Of a DNA stretch of 64,000 nt, positions 1 through 12,122 are shown in pieces. A program made the position numbers and the translations under genes. The stretch is from positions 159,573,124 to 159,637,123 of the forward strand of contig NC_135498.1 of assembly GCF_052857255.1 (NCBI RefSeq), given 5' to 3'. Under the pieces are notes generated by a model, which had not been told where the DNA came from, did no database searches, and saw only the letters and a program-made list of their open reading frames with translations. The DNA comes from Amblyomma americanum (Eukaryota > Arthropoda > Arachnida > Ixodida > Ixodidae). Position 1 is the stretch's first letter. Each line of letters starts with the position of its first letter.

Positions 1-380
1 GATGGCGCTACGACTGCACGCCATGCACGAAGGAAATTCACTTAAAACTTACTTCGCTACTTGCTTAATTGGGATATCTGTAAAATACACGCTCATAATT
101 AAATTATTCATGCAAGCCTCAGCACATATCTCGAAGACACGTTTGTTAGACATCTGTGCATGCACTAGACGCGCCATCATTCATTTCCAAGAGTCGAAAG
201 GACATGAGACTGTGTGTCTGCATCGCGGAATTGTATGCGTGTGCGTAAAGCGTTTGTTAGCTTAGCAGGTTTGATTTCCATGCAGTAAAGAAAAGAACAG
301 TCCTGGCGGACTGAAAGCCTCCCCATCTCGCTTGCCGGAGGTCCGCGTTCTATTCCCACCTACACCACAAATTTTTCCTT
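1..380 (+). repeat. Dispersed repeat with tRNA-like 3' part, copy 1
   Basis: The first 20 or so bases match the segment starting at 39558, and similarity continues in patches for about 300 bases. Near the end is a tRNA-like stretch: a box A-like motif TGGCGGACTGA (304-314) and a degraded box B-like motif CGTTCTATTCC (346-356), followed by a T run (372-376) that could stop RNA polymerase III. The second copy has a much better box B, so this copy is decayed. The unit may begin before the window. It is a mobile repeat, not a gene; family unknown to me. Confidence 0.5.
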
Positions 381-1730
381 CTTTTATTAATTGAGGCCGC
401 TTCAAGATCATATCTGCGCCGTATTCAAGGTTTGTACGGGAGAAGTGGAGCTTTCGCTCTAAAAAAACTGGTTTTGTCTTCTTGCAAGGTATCGAGGGCG
501 ATGCTATCCGCGGCTGAACCTCGATAAGTGCAGATTTTCATCTAGCAAAGTTAATCCCGCATGAGCTTTCCTGGAGGGATGCGTGGTCATCGATATCGAT
601 TTCAAGCAGCTACTGGCTCGCTCGTTGCGTCCCTTTCATGTCACTAAGAAGCAAAGAATTGCACGAGCACCTGGAGTGTATTAAACCATTCTTAATGGTT
701 AAAAAACACGAGAGCAAAATTGGCATTTATGGATATACTGCTGCACTCTAAGGGCAAGAAGACTACTTTCACTGAAAATGAAGCTTACACAAGGTTGAAA
801 AGACAAAACAAATATCAAATACCGGTGTCGCCACCATCTGCTGATTGCACAAGTATGCGTTTTTGGGCGCAGACTCCAGAGGCAAAGGCCTTGCATCGAC
901 ACTAACTTCAAAATGGCGATCACGGAGTCCTTTTTTGTGTAGACGACACGAGTATGAATTTAGTAAGGCACTTAAATGATGTTTTTTCTCACCACCAGTT
1001 GCGTCTTTTGGTTCTGGACAAAGAGCAACATACCAAGAGAGATCCTTGCAATTGATATTTACTAAAGACAAATATATGACCTGTTTTTCCTCCTTGCCCC
1101 ATGAAACTGTTCGCAGGCCTGGTAGGAAGCAGTACAATGTACCAAATGGGCCCAGTTTCCCCTTCCGGTACGCAATATGGACGTTTTTGAAGGTTTGGTT
1201 CAAAAGTGCCCAGCAAGCCACCACAATGCAGAGGAACTGTTGTCCATCATAAGGAACTGTTGCCACCCCTTCACCTCCACATCAGTGATTCGCCTAGGAG
1301 AGAAAGACGTCGGTGTAGATCTTCATCATATTTACACAAAAACTGGGTCTCAGGCTCATTTGCCTTCTCACATTATTCGTGCGTTAGGTCAGCGTTTCCC
1401 AGAACGAAGGAAGCGCTTTCACCCGCCTTTGCCCCTTGAGAACCTACACTGCACGTTCATCATCCTTTGCGCAGGAACAGCGCATTAAACATTTGTCGAA
1501 ATCATGTTCGTTGGTGCTTGAAGGTGTAGAAAAATCATTTCATCCTGAACCGCGTTTAAAGCCTACATCTTGGCTTTGTCATGTCCGCAAATTCCTGCCT
1601 TGAGTCCCATCCGTACACTCTACTAGGAAAATTCCGTCGCAAGCAGCGGACGAGAGCCGAAAAACGCCGAGCGTCTTTTGCACTGACCGCCTCCATCGTG
1701 TAGTCCAGCAAGCCTTAATGACACCTTTGG
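381..1730. other. No recognisable gene
   Basis: I see no gene or repeat that I can name. The longest open stretches are a 165-codon frame on the minus strand (769-1266) and a 103-codon frame on the plus strand (1177-1488). The latter has protein-like composition but no recognised motif. It could be part of the same decayed transposase as the next entry. Confidence 0.4.
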
Positions 1731-1965
1731 GTATTCGGCTGCGATGGAAGCTTCACCGGTGGGCGAGATTGCACTTGAAGCTGACGCTGATCGCTTGGTC
1801 GCGTGCTGTGCGACGGCTCGGAAGACAGACGCACAGAAACGAGTGCCAAAGGTGCCAAAAAACAAGCTTTGTTTGTGAGCATGGCGACAAACCACGGCCG
1901 GGCACGTCTGCATTCCTGCAGTGGGTAGTCCAGGCATAATGAAGCTTAGACCACAAAGTTTTAAA
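1731..1965 (+). pseudogene. Possible decayed piggyBac-like transposase C-terminus
   Basis: Reading across frames gives a Cys-rich pattern: a CxxC pair, then TSFVCEHGDKPRP, then one frame over VCIPAV followed by remnants of QAYHE-like sequence. PiggyBac-family transposases end in a cysteine-rich zinc-binding domain of the form CxxC...CxxC...C followed by an aromatic-His motif, and this resembles a frameshifted version of it. At least two frameshifts are needed. No catalytic aspartates were located upstream. It could be chance, so the call is weak. Confidence 0.28.
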
Positions 1966-4390
1966 TGCCGGGTGCAGGAGGGCTCTGCGGATAGGAATCG
2001 AGGTGCTAGCTCAGAGGCCTTCCACATACCTTTGAATGGAGCCTGGGCATTGCGGTTACCCGAGTTACTTATATCACAGCGACCCTAAGTTGGTGTTCAG
2101 GTGACCTACAAGAAACATCAGTGCCGTCCATAACAAACCATGGTGATGCAGCCGGACTTCATGTCCTCTTCTCAGTTAGCAGAAGCTGGTCACCCGTCTT
2201 GAAAGGTTGTGCGAGGAGATTTTGAGCTTTTTATAGCAACTGCAGAACCTAGTGTTTAGTGTACGTTTTAATGGATGCCTACTCACATACACCTCTTGGA
2301 CAATCAGACTGCTCAAAGCCTTGCCAATGAAGCACTCTGCTGAGTCTGCAGATTAAGTATCCGACAACGCCAGAAGGCTCCGTGCAGAAAAGCAGACAAA
2401 CCATCTTATAACACCGTGTTCTTCACCCGACAAGTCATATGTGACCACAGGGCTAAGATGAGGAGACCACATTCTTATATGCGTCCGCAAGGACTCGGCT
2501 TGGACTCCAGTGTGGATTTCAATACGGCACGGGCATCCTCGTCATCTCTGCGTTATTAAGCATTAAATGCTTTTAGCTCCCGTTGTCGGCGTGCCGCGGG
2601 TGACCTTGCCGCCAAAACGCAAGGAGAACACGGCGCCGAACTGGAGGCGAACGGAAGGGAGAACACGGAGGCGAATCTAGTGAATTTTGGCGAACCTTTC
2701 CGTCTGCCTCCTGGTGCCTGCCAGGTGCGCTTCCCTCGAAGGAGCGCATGCGTCAACAACAGTGTTTTCGTAGTCTCGTGGTTGGAGAAGCCAGCGCGCG
2801 GCACGATGCCTGTGCTCTTGTCCTGCAGGCCGAGCGACGCACGCGCAGACCTCGCATCTTGAGAGCGAACTGAGAGAGCCGTGCGTTGCACAGTCCGCGC
2901 GCTCGTGGGTCGTGGTCTCGTTTCGCAGCCATAGAGCCATCCTTCGGCGTGGCGCGGAGCCCGTTGTAAAGAGTGAGGGCACTGCACACTGGCTCCTGTT
3001 GCTTGTGTTCCGCCGAGACGAGGCATATTCTAAAGACAAGGTCATTGAAATATGCTACGCCCGCACTGCAAATAATTCATGCTGACGTCTACTGTCCTAC
3101 ACAAGAGATACTGTTTTTTTTCTTCCAGTGCTTACGGCGACCTTCACCAAAATATTATGCGCTGTCCAGAACATGAACCGGAGAATCGTCTGGTCGCTGC
3201 TCTTAAGAGCAACACAGGTGTCACATGTCACAGCAGGAGAGGTCGTCTTTCAGCGCGGAAAGCGGAAATCTCGAAATGAGGCTTTCCGAGTTCTCCTCGC
3301 AAATCTCTGTGATACTGAAGTGGGCGACAAATGATGATGATGACATCTAGGGACTTTTCGATTTCTCGCTGCCTGCGCGACACTTGAAGTACTTAGAGCT
3401 GTGCTATGAATGAGGACTTTTCTGCATTTTTTATTTTTAGTTCAAATTTGACACGGCAGAGGAATTGTCGACCGTAAGGGCGAGGCCATTCTCATGTGAA
3501 GCCACCAACAATCTAATACCCAGTCTTCGCAGAGAGTGGATATTTTTCTACGCTATATCATCGCCAATGATAAGTTCAGTGATTTGGATCTTTGTATCTC
3601 AGACACATTTTGTGAATTTTCCAATTCGCGAATAAATCTGCGCCTAATGAAACGTAATTTTTGTTCGTGCTCCCACTCCAACATGGTCTCTAGCGTACGG
3701 AAACAAGGACTAAAATGGAGAACGCATAAGGGAAGCATCAGAGCCCATGTGTCGTCTATTTATTTGTCTTGACTTCCTTTGCAAAGCGGGAAGATTAGTG
3801 ATTGTATCAAAAGCTAGATGTTCGAAAAGGTTTAGCTAAGCCGCTTTAGGTACTTAGGTACGCAAGGTGGAATAATCCGATATTGTGGTTATAAAGAGGC
3901 AAATCAAGCAATAAATTTGGACGGCCAGAATCTTTGTTAGCAGACAGCAGCTCTGTAGACCAGCGTTCGTGAACGGAAAACTGAGCTTCGTCAGCTTCAT
4001 CTTCCTCCTGCTTTTTCTTCTTCGCCGGCGCTGGCCGCTGGGGCATCAAACCCCAACTGCCTGTCTCACAAGATGAATAAAAGTGGAAGGAAATCAATGC
4101 TGTTAAAAGGCAATTTTAACATCTCTCCTCAAGTAAAAAATTGAAAAAATGCACGAGATGTTGTTTATTAATTCGATCTTGATCACCCACAGCCTTCTTT
4201 CCATTGATACAAGAACTCCTGTTCTGCAATAGAAACATTTCAAGAAAAGGTGAGAATAGCTGAAAGAGTGATTTGGGGATATTTTGCTGGAAAGTTAGGT
4301 CTTATTTACAACAGCATGTCCGCATGTACTTTGTAATATTGCCAAGCGTTTCCTCAAAATTTCATAGTATGATTATTTCTATTGTTCCAG
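1966..4390. other. Unrecognised DNA, 3' part intron of transporter gene
   Basis: No coding exon was recognised on either strand. A GC-rich patch at 2556-3045 has open frames on both strands, which is expected from composition. The last part must be intron, because the sequence just before 4391 is a pyrimidine-rich splice acceptor. The in-frame ATG at 4273 lies in this intron and is not a real start. Confidence 0.5.
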
Positions 4391-5353
4391 GAATCGCTCT
4401 CTCAGGCCTCTACGTTGGTGCCAACGTCCTCGTGGCCCAGCACTTTGAAAAGCGGAGAACAACGGCCTGCAGCGTCATGTTCACCATAGGTGGCCTGAGC
4501 GCCATTGTCTTTCCGGCGCTGGCTGATGTGTCCTACGCGGCGTACGGAATCCACGGGGCTTTTCTTCTATACGGAGCCACTCTTCTCAACGCCATTCCTT
4601 TTGTCTTCCTGTTGAAAAGCCCCCTGTGGTTGGACGCGCCTAAACAAAAGCGGGTGCTCGTGCTCGATAGCAGCACTCCATGCAAAGTGGATGACGAATT
4701 TTCTGAAGAAGAGTGTGATCAGAATGGCGTCCGCGAGGCAGGTGTGAATCTGGAATCTCGCAGCACACAGGACTGGAAGGAAAACGCAACCAACGCCTCG
4801 ACCGGTGCTGTGCTTGGTGAAAGAGCGGTTTCGCGTGTTTTTCTGAAAGACAGGCTACGAATAAATGTGGCCGCCAGAGAGGTAAAGCATGCAGTGAAGC
4901 CGTTCCTGACGTGCGTCTTCTGGTTAGACGCCATGTCGTTTTCAGCAGTCACCATGGGCATGGTGATGTTCGTTTCGACGTCGACGGACTACGCGATTGA
5001 CCAAGGAATATCTTCTGCAAACGCTGTGTTCCTATTGCATGCGTACTCCGTCAGTGACATTCTCATCAGACCGCTTACTGGAGTTGCGGTGGACTCAAAT
5101 CTTTTGTCTCTGGAATCCACCATGCTCCTTGGATTCCTTTTTCAGGGAGTAGCGTTTGAGATTCTCGCGTGGTTCAGTGCGCTACACGGGATTCTGATCG
5201 CCTCGGCCCTAATGGGAGCCACATGTGGATCTAGGATTGCGCTTCAAGCTCCCGCTCTGGTCAAGAACTTCGGCATGGAAAGGCTGCCCACCATGATTGG
5301 AGCAATGTCGTGGTGCATGGGAATAGTGCTGCTGCTGCGGCCACCAATTGTGG
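4391..5353 (+). CDS. Monocarboxylate-transporter-like (SLC16, MFS) protein, penultimate exon
   Basis: This 963-base exon encodes about 321 residues covering roughly transmembrane helices 4 to 11 of a 12-helix MFS transporter of the SLC16 family, which moves monocarboxylates or related small molecules across the plasma membrane. It opens with a Gly-rich helix and the FEKRRT loop typical of the family, continues through two hydrophobic segments, then a charged central loop of about 130 residues, then five more hydrophobic segments ending in RPPIVG. The acceptor is TTGTTCCAG before 4391 and the donor is G|GTACGG after 5353. Both ends split a codon after its first base. The N-terminal exons with helices 1-3 are not in the window. 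The frame is open throughout, unlike the surrounding retroelements, so this is probably a live host gene. Substrate cannot be told from sequence. Confidence 0.85.
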
Positions 5354-7228
5354 GTACGGAAGCACACAACATTTTGTAGTTACGCAGAGGTTCTCCTACG
5401 TTAAACAAAACACAACAATCTCGCTTAAAAAATAGAGGATATTTGAAATGCTTTTGGGCGTAAATAATTTCTGAATTGAAGGTTTCATATTTGTATTGAA
5501 ACTGAAGGGGAAGCTACATCCAGCCGAAAAAAAAGGGCAGGTTACCAGCAGGATAGTTGAGAACGCTTAGCCTAATTATAGCCAATACGAAACAATATCG
5601 AAAGGTGCAACCAAAAAATTCTTCTCTTAGCACTTTCAACGCAGTCTCTGAGAGCAGAAATGTAGCTCTATGTCCTCCATAATCCACGCGAAAAAGAATT
5701 TATGGCTCAAAATGTACGACGCATTAGAGAGCAGGGCGAGAAAATGTCCCCGTGTTTGCACTTCCCCACTCTAGAGCGCATTATGGCTTAGTCCCTCCCT
5801 TATCCTCCTCCTCATTTCGTCAAATGCGTTGGCCCGTCTTCGTTCTGAACCTCACTCCATTGTTTTTTTCTAACCTCCTTCACTATTACCACGCAAGAAA
5901 CGTCCGCCCAACAGGGATCTTACCCTCAGCCTCGTCAGATTTGAGTTACGCTTTCAACCTGCCGACGTATGCCGATATTACTGACTGATGTGTAATACAG
6001 GTCCTCAACACGCCAGTTGGGCGAGGAAATTTAGAACTGATCGTGCGAAGCCCTTATGCTTAGACAAAGGCTGTGGCTTTATGTTCTTCAAAAGAAACCG
6101 GTACAATTGTTTACAGGGCATTTTAAACGGACGCGTCAGAGTGCGTGAGATGTGTATGATGAAAGGCTTTGCGCATTCGTTTGAGGAGGTTTATTTCACG
6201 ATTGCGTCAACGCTTGTCTCTCGGCCCAGTGAAGTTCGTTGCATACATGGCAAATCAAGCTCATACGCTCACATATACCGGCCCTGAACCAGAAAGGTGA
6301 AAGTTTTTAAAAAGTAGACCTTTTGAGAATATGAGGTGGGTTATGCGGCTTTTATTACCTGTCTTGGCGGACATCAAGAGTCACCCACGTTAACTAGTAA
6401 GCAGGTTGACTAATTTCTAACTGTAATTTTTAACTGTTACATTAGGCGCTCGAGTGTAATCGGATATGAGTTCTCGGCCTGTAGCAACGGCCATATAACT
6501 TTTTAGAATTTCGATAATGCAACTTCCCTCGGCGCTGTGCTCATGAAGTTTCGGTCACCGCGTGCACGTTTCTAAAACGCGCGGTACAAAGCAACGTCTT
6601 TCACTAGGTGTCACTACGTGGCGCACGTGCCCCGTGACCTGCTGTCTCAACCGCGCTGCGGTGCTCGCCGCTCCTCACACCTCCACCACGCACAGGGGAG
6701 AGAAGGTCAGGTAACACGTGCGCCAAGCAGCGACGAAAGTTGATGGGTGTATGTTGGAGCGGCGAGGTCGCGCGCTTTTAGAAAAGGACGAAAGGGCGGT
6801 GGCGAAAATTTGTTGTGTGTGGAACGTGGGGAGGGCATGCGCACCGCACTGCGATTCAATGCGCACGCCTTTACACCTGCCCCATAAAGACGGTGCGGTC
6901 CCTTGTATGTACAGCCGTGACAAGCTCTCATGTTAAGTACGGTGCACTCTAAGCACGAGTCTTGTGATGAAGGCATAGGCAAGCATACTTTCAGGTCGCG
7001 CGATATAGGGTCAGCCATCCGCGAATAATAAAGGCAAATCGGCTCCCATTCACAGTAGCACATTGTCTGTATATTCGGTACTAACCTAATAGTGAGCCTT
7101 TGTCTTGTTCTGCATGTTTTTGTTTGTACAGGATTTTTTTTTTGGTGGGGGAGGAGAAGCTGTGCAGTTTACCGCTCTGGGGACAAATATTTTCGTTTTT
7201 TGATCTCTCAGTACTTTTTTCCACACAG
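5354..7228 (+). other. Intron of transporter gene
   Basis: This 1875-base interval starts with GTACGG and ends with a T-rich tract and CCACACAG, so it fits a canonical GT-AG intron. Small open frames inside (for example 5752-5988 and 5988-6287, plus strand) show no recognised motif. A GC-rich patch lies near 6600-6900. I see no SINE or LINE motif in it. Confidence 0.75.
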
Positions 7229-7350
7229 GTTACTTCCGGGACACACTCGGGTCCTACAGCGGACTGATGCACGCTGCCGCTGCTTGCAACGGAGTGTTTG
7301 CGGTGATCTGGATGGTGAAGCCTGTGCAAAAAAGAACGCGGTGTTGGTGA
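7229..7350 (+). CDS. Terminal exon of the SLC16-like transporter
   Basis: After the acceptor CACACAG at 7222-7228, the bases GT complete the glycine codon begun by the previous exon, and the frame runs for 40 more codons to TGA at 7348-7350. The peptide begins GYFRDTLGSYSGLMHA, which is the classic SLC16 sequence between helices 11 and 12 (a YLxDxTGSYDxxF-like motif), and then forms a final hydrophobic helix. The C-terminal tail is very short and basic (KPVQKRTRCW). The matching phase and motif make this the true 3' exon. No canonical AATAAA is obvious close downstream; one occurs at 8071-8076 after a SINE. Confidence 0.82.
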
Positions 7351-7787
7351 AAGGAAGGACACCATCGGACTCCACAAGAAAGCACGTGCTGACGGTGTAC
7401 GAGGCAGTGTAATAACAGTACCACTGGCCGCGCTTTTGATAGATGATTTTATCCACTGTAAAGTGCAGTGCAACTACCTCTTCACAACACTACGTGGACT
7501 TCGTCGTTAGTATTGTGAAGCTCTCTAATTAAGCATTGAGCTCGTGTCTCCAATGCGTCTTGTGCGATACTGTTCATAGAAGTTTCCCCGGAGAGAGCGC
7601 GATATACTGTCAGGTCCCACATCCTCCTCACGTGCTCAATGCTGCGGCCAAGGGAAAGGCCTGCGTCCGCCACATCAGCACAGGTGGTACAAAGTGCACT
7701 TCTAGTGCGGAAACACTATACCGATGCGTAAACCCGAAGCAGTATATTCGGTTGCTTGTGAGTTAGTGCCGATCTTGCGATGTTTGT
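7351..7787 (+). other. Probable 3' UTR or downstream flank
   Basis: This follows the transporter stop codon and has no coding motif. AATTAA-type variants occur but no clear polyadenylation signal, so the 3' end of the transcript is not fixed by sequence alone. Confidence 0.4.
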
Positions 7788-8022
7788 TGGTTTGGTTTAT
7801 GGGGGTTTAACGCTCCAAAGCGATCCAAGCCAAGAGGGACGCCGTAGTGAAGGGCTCCGGGAATTTCGACCACCTGGGGTTCCTTAACGTGCACTGACAT
7901 CGCACAGTACACGGGCGTCCAGAATTTCGCCTCTATCGAAATGCGACAGACGCGGCCGGGATCGAACCCGCGTCTTTCGTGTCAGCAGCCGAGCGCCATA
8001 GCCACTGAGCCACCGCGGCGAC
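7788..8022 (-). mobile_element. Ruka-type tRNA-derived SINE
   Basis: Read on the minus strand it starts with a tRNA-like head: box A TGGCTCAGTGG (complement near 8000-8012) and box B GGTTCGATCCC (complement 7958-7969). The body contains the shared core near CACCTGGGG and AACGTGCACTGACATCGCA. The same body recurs at about 29835, 39895, 49250 and 62767 on the minus strand and 38038 and 45125 on the plus strand. Such SINEs are known from ixodid ticks. Flanking GTTTGT-like words may be target duplications but the area is repetitive. Confidence 0.85.
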
Positions 8023-8080
8023 CCGTTTGTGTGTTTGTGTACAGTGAAATAAGTAGATAAAAAGCAACTAAATAAACATC

Positions 8081-8165
8081 CGCGACTGGAATTCGAGCCC
8101 GCGTTGGCATGATTAGATCAGCTTCGGTGGCCACTTCCCGAGAGCACTAGGCTATCGTCGCACCT
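8081..8165 (-). repeat. tRNA-like head of a second SINE family
   Basis: On the minus strand there is box A TAGCCTAGTGC (complement 8144-8154) and box B GGCTCGAATTCC (complement 8088-8099) at normal spacing. It lies directly beside the Ruka-type SINE but has a different sequence. Mismatched arms argue against a functional tRNA gene. Confidence 0.5.
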
Positions 8166-8185
8166 GGACACGCCTCTTGTTAAAC

Positions 8186-8420
8186 TGCAACGTATTGTAT
8201 TGTATTGGGTTTTATGGCGCATAAGCAACTTAGGCTATCATGCGCCAAACACATGGTATAATTTATTTCAAAAATTGGGCGTCCTCAGCGAAAGTCCTTG
8301 TCCGGACAAGGACTCCGAGGAGCCCATCAAATCGAATGCAGACCTCAGCCTTCTTCTCAGGACTGAGAAAATGGATGAGGTGCGTTATAAAATGCGCGAA
8401 AGCACGGGGTAAAAAATTTT
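8186..8420 (-). repeat. Repeat with pentanucleotide tail and perfect palindrome
   Basis: The left end is a (TTGTA)n run (8190-8208), which read on the minus strand would be a short-repeat 3' tail. It is followed by a segment reading TTTTATGGCGCATAAGCAAC, a sequence type I associate with dispersed tick repeats. The body contains a 22-base perfect palindrome at 8293-8314. The right boundary is uncertain. Confidence 0.4.
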
Positions 8421-8839
8421 TAGAATTAATAGTTCTGCGATATTTGATATCATATTTTATTTAAGGTGGCCGCGTCTTTCAGAAAATTAAAAACTGATGA
8501 AGATCTTACAAGTGGATTATCTTATAAAAGTAAGTTGGGGTGAAAGGGAATGCGTTCATCGAAACTACAGTAAAATATTTTTTTCTTAGCCGTTCAATTG
8601 TCTTTTTTTGTCAGGTGAAAGTTGTGCGTTTGGTGTGTGTGTCCGATGCGTAGGCGGCATAAAATTATTTCTATAAAACGTTCCTGATGCCTGCATGATC
8701 TCCATTCTCCCAGAATAGGTTTTACTAAATGTAGTTTGTTATTTTCTTCACTATTCCATGTATATTGTCATTTTTCTGTAAGTTTACTTTTTACTAACTT
8801 CATGCATTCTGCATAGGGTATATTTACAGTCTGGACTTC
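8421..8839. other. AT-rich DNA, nothing recognised
   Basis: No gene or repeat motif seen. It may hold the 3' untranslated part of the LINE to its right. Confidence 0.4.
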
Positions 8840-11800
8840 CTAATGGCGAGCTTGAGCAGCGTACGTGTCAGCTTTCTCGTCACGAATTCCGAGATGGCTT
8901 GGTATCCAACAGAGCTTAATTTCATGTCCTTGTGTTTCAGCAGTTATTATGCATGTATTATATTTCCTATTAAAGGTTCCCTTACGTTTCTGGCTTTCAG
9001 TACTGTGATTGCGCTCAGCGAGTCCGTGTATATAATGCTGTTTTGAATGTTCTTTTCGACTATTTTTGATACAGCCACCGAAATGGCATAACATTCAGCT
9101 GAGAAAATTGTCGCGCACTGAGGTAACCGAACGACCTTTTCCCATTTGTCTTGCACCACAGCACTTCCGACATAAAGTGATGTTTTAGAACCGTCTGTAT
9201 AAAATGCTGTGTGTTCTTTGTACTTTTCCTCTAGTGCCAAAAATTCTTGTAGTATTTGTTCACGTGGAGTTTGCTTTTTCTGAAATTGTGTCATTGTGTA
9301 GTCCCCTACAGCGGGTAAGGTGTACCAAGGTGGCAGTGGTTTGGGTCTCTGGGCGACATCAGGTAGTGTGTCTAAAATACCCAATTCCTGGCAAGTTTCT
9401 TCAAAACGGAGGATAAGGGGTCTCGTCGCATTCGGTTTGTTACTAAAAAGCTGCTTAGACGGGCACTTCGTAACTAGTGAGTAGCAGAGGTGTTTTGGTA
9501 GTCAACGGGTTTTTAGGACGTATGCACATGTGAGCATAACTCTTCTGTCTGCGAGGGCTGGTTCGTTACATTCGACATATAGGCTGATTATTGGTGATGT
9601 CCTATATGCCCCACTTGCAAGGCGCAAAGCTGAATTATGTACTGGGTCTAATTGCTTAAGGTAGGATGGGCGAGCTGAGTTGTACACTATACACCCATAA
9701 TCTAGGCAAGAGCGAACTATGCTGCGGTAGATGTGCAAAAGGCAGGTTCTACCAGACCCCCAGCGTTTATGTGAAAGCACCTTTAAGATTTTAATGATCG
9801 AGAAGTTTTCTTCTTCAGGCTCTTTATGTGGGGCAAGAAGGTCAGTTTTTTGTCAAACGTTATGCCCAGAAATTTGTGTTCACGTTTTATCGGTAATTCG
9901 GTTTCGTTCAGGTGTAGTCTAGGATCTGTCTGTAGGCCACGTTTGAGTGAGAAAGGAATGGCCACTGTTTTATGTGGGGAGAACCGGAAACCATTTCGGT
10001 CAGCCCATGTTGAAAGTTTATTGTTAACGGCACTTATCTTTCGCCTGTTGATATGTTTGAGGATGCCCAGGCTATCTGCAGATCATCGACATAGATCGAA
10101 TACATAACAGACCTTGCAATTATTTTGCTAATAGAATTCATTTTAGCAACAAAGAGGGTCGTGCTTAAGACACTTCCGTGAGGCACTCCATTTTCCTGGA
10201 TGAAAATCCTCGAGAGGGTTGAACCGAGGCGTGCATTGAATGAACGGTTTGACAGGAAATCTTTTAGGCAGTTCAACATCCTGCCACGAATGCCAAGTTC
10301 AGCCAAGCCGTGAAGAATTCCGTACCTCCAGGTTGTGTCATATGCTTTCTCTAAATCGAAAAAAAACAGCAAGACATTGTTTGTGTATGAAGGCCTCACG
10401 GACAGTATTTCAAGACGAACTAGGTGGTCTGTTCTGGGGCATGCCTTTTTGAAACCGCACTGATGGACATCGAGAAGCTCACGGGCTTCAAGCACGAAGG
10501 TTAATCTGATATTCACGATACTTTCAAATAATTTTGCAAGGCAGCTGGTAAGGGCTATGGGCCTATTACTACTGGGAGAGGTTGGTGGTTTTTCGGGTTT
10601 TAAAAATGGAACGATGATGACCTCCTTCCAGGTTTCGGGTAGTTTACCCGACACCGAAACCTTATTAAAAAAAACTTAAAAGTGCCTCTACGGCAGGTTC
10701 GGAGAAGTGGGACAGCATTTGATAGTGTATTCTATCCGGGCCCGGTGCTGTCTGTTTGCCAGCGGACAAAAGTGTGCTGATATCATGAACTGTAAATAAA
10801 TTATTATATGGTTCATTTGTATATCCACTTGTAGGGAGTCTTTGTTTCTAGGGTGTGTTTTTGTACCTCAGAAATGATTCTGTGTAGTGTGATGAGCTGG
10901 TAACTACCGATAAATATTCACCTAAAATGTCTGCCTGTTCTTCGATGTTTGTCTGTATACCAGGAGCTGTTAGAAGGGGAAGTGTGAATGGGGAGTATTT
11001 ACCATCTAGCTTTCGTACATTCTCCCACATTTCTTTTGATGTGGTTGAGCTATTTATTGATGTCACGTAACTTTGCCAAGAAGTTTTTTCAGCATTACGA
11101 GGAATGTATCGGGCTTCTGCCCTTGCCTTTTTAATGTTTATCAGATTTTTAGGCGTGGGGTACCTCCGAAAGTTTCCCCATGCTTCGTTCTGTTTCTTTT
11201 TTGCTAGTCTACATTCTTTTGTATACCAGGTTTTGAGGTTTTGTTTCACTACTCCAGAAGATTGAGGTATAGCCAGGCGCGCAGCGGAGATAATGCAGTT
11301 TGTGATAATTTCATTAAGTTCATCTATACTTATGTTATTTTGATCTATTTTTTCTAAGCGGGCATTTTCTTGAAACAGTGCCCAGTTGGCCAAATGGAGT
11401 TTCCAACGTCGTGGTTTTGTAGGAACGATTTGCGGAGATGATGTTAGGCTTATAAGAACGGGTAGATGATCGCTACCATACGGGTTGTCCAAGACATCCC
11501 ATTTAAGAGCAGTAAAAACAGAAGGCGATGTATGAGACAAATCTACGCAGCTACATTTTCTGGAGCTTGGAGAACAATATGTGTGTTTGCCCCTCTTGAG
11601 CAGGCTTATAATATTTCACAGAATAAAATCTTCTAAAATACGGCCTCTAGTGTCCGTTTGTTCGCTTCCCCACAATTTGGAGTGAGCATTAAAATCGCCG
11701 ACTAACAGATATGGCTCTGGTAATTGTTTTAAAAGGTCTTCTAAGTCATGGGGTTTTACTGTCAGGTGTGGTTGGAGGTATACGGAACATACTGTAATTG

Positions 11801-12089
11801 TTTTAAAATATACTACAGATACTGCAACGGCTTCAAATGTAGTTTGAAGCTTGACTTCACGAGTGGCCATGTTACTTTGAACGACTATGGCGGTACCTCC
11901 AGAGAGCCTATTTGGTTGCTCTCGGTCGTGGCGAAAGACTTTATATTTACCTAAAATATTTTTATGTTTTGATCCCAAGTTTGTCTCCTGGAGACACAAA
12001 ACAACCGGGGAGTATAAAGCAAGAATATCTGTTACGTCACTGTAGTTTTTTAGTATGCCTCGACAGTTCCAGTGAATTAGGAACGCCAT
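8840..12089 (-). pseudogene. LINE ORF2 (endonuclease, reverse transcriptase, RNase H), broken
   Basis: ORF2 starts at 12089 with MAFLIHWNCRGI, a typical endonuclease start, and shows GDFNAHSKLWGS and SDHLPV endonuclease motifs. The reverse transcriptase (10654-10034) has a FFDLEKAYD motif and catalytic YVDD (complement of 10082-10093). A thumb region spans 9965-9502. RNase H follows with FYTDGSK, AECYA and IIYTDSLSA (9384-8947), and WIPSHLGIRDEKAD in another frame (to 8840). Stops and frameshifts occur near 11600, 10700, 10000 and 9400. RNase H places it in the I superfamily. Confidence 0.87.
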
Positions 12090-12122
12090 ATCTATTAACT
12101 TTTGGTGATATATTTAAAAAAC

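Noticed and set aside
2556..3045. 156- and 122-codon minus-strand ORFs
   Set aside because: GC-rich stretch open in several frames on both strands; no motif.
4273..4390. N-terminal extension of the transporter ORF from an ATG at 4273
   Set aside because: It is followed by a strong splice acceptor and lacks SLC16 sequence; it is intron that happens to be open.
5354..5379. C-terminal extension of the transporter to a stop at 5379
   Set aside because: The donor GTACGG at 5354 and the matching exon at 7229 show this is intron.
7958..8012. tRNA gene from box A and box B
   Set aside because: The boxes belong to a repeated SINE with a long non-tRNA body; the same holds at 30000, 40140 and 63040.
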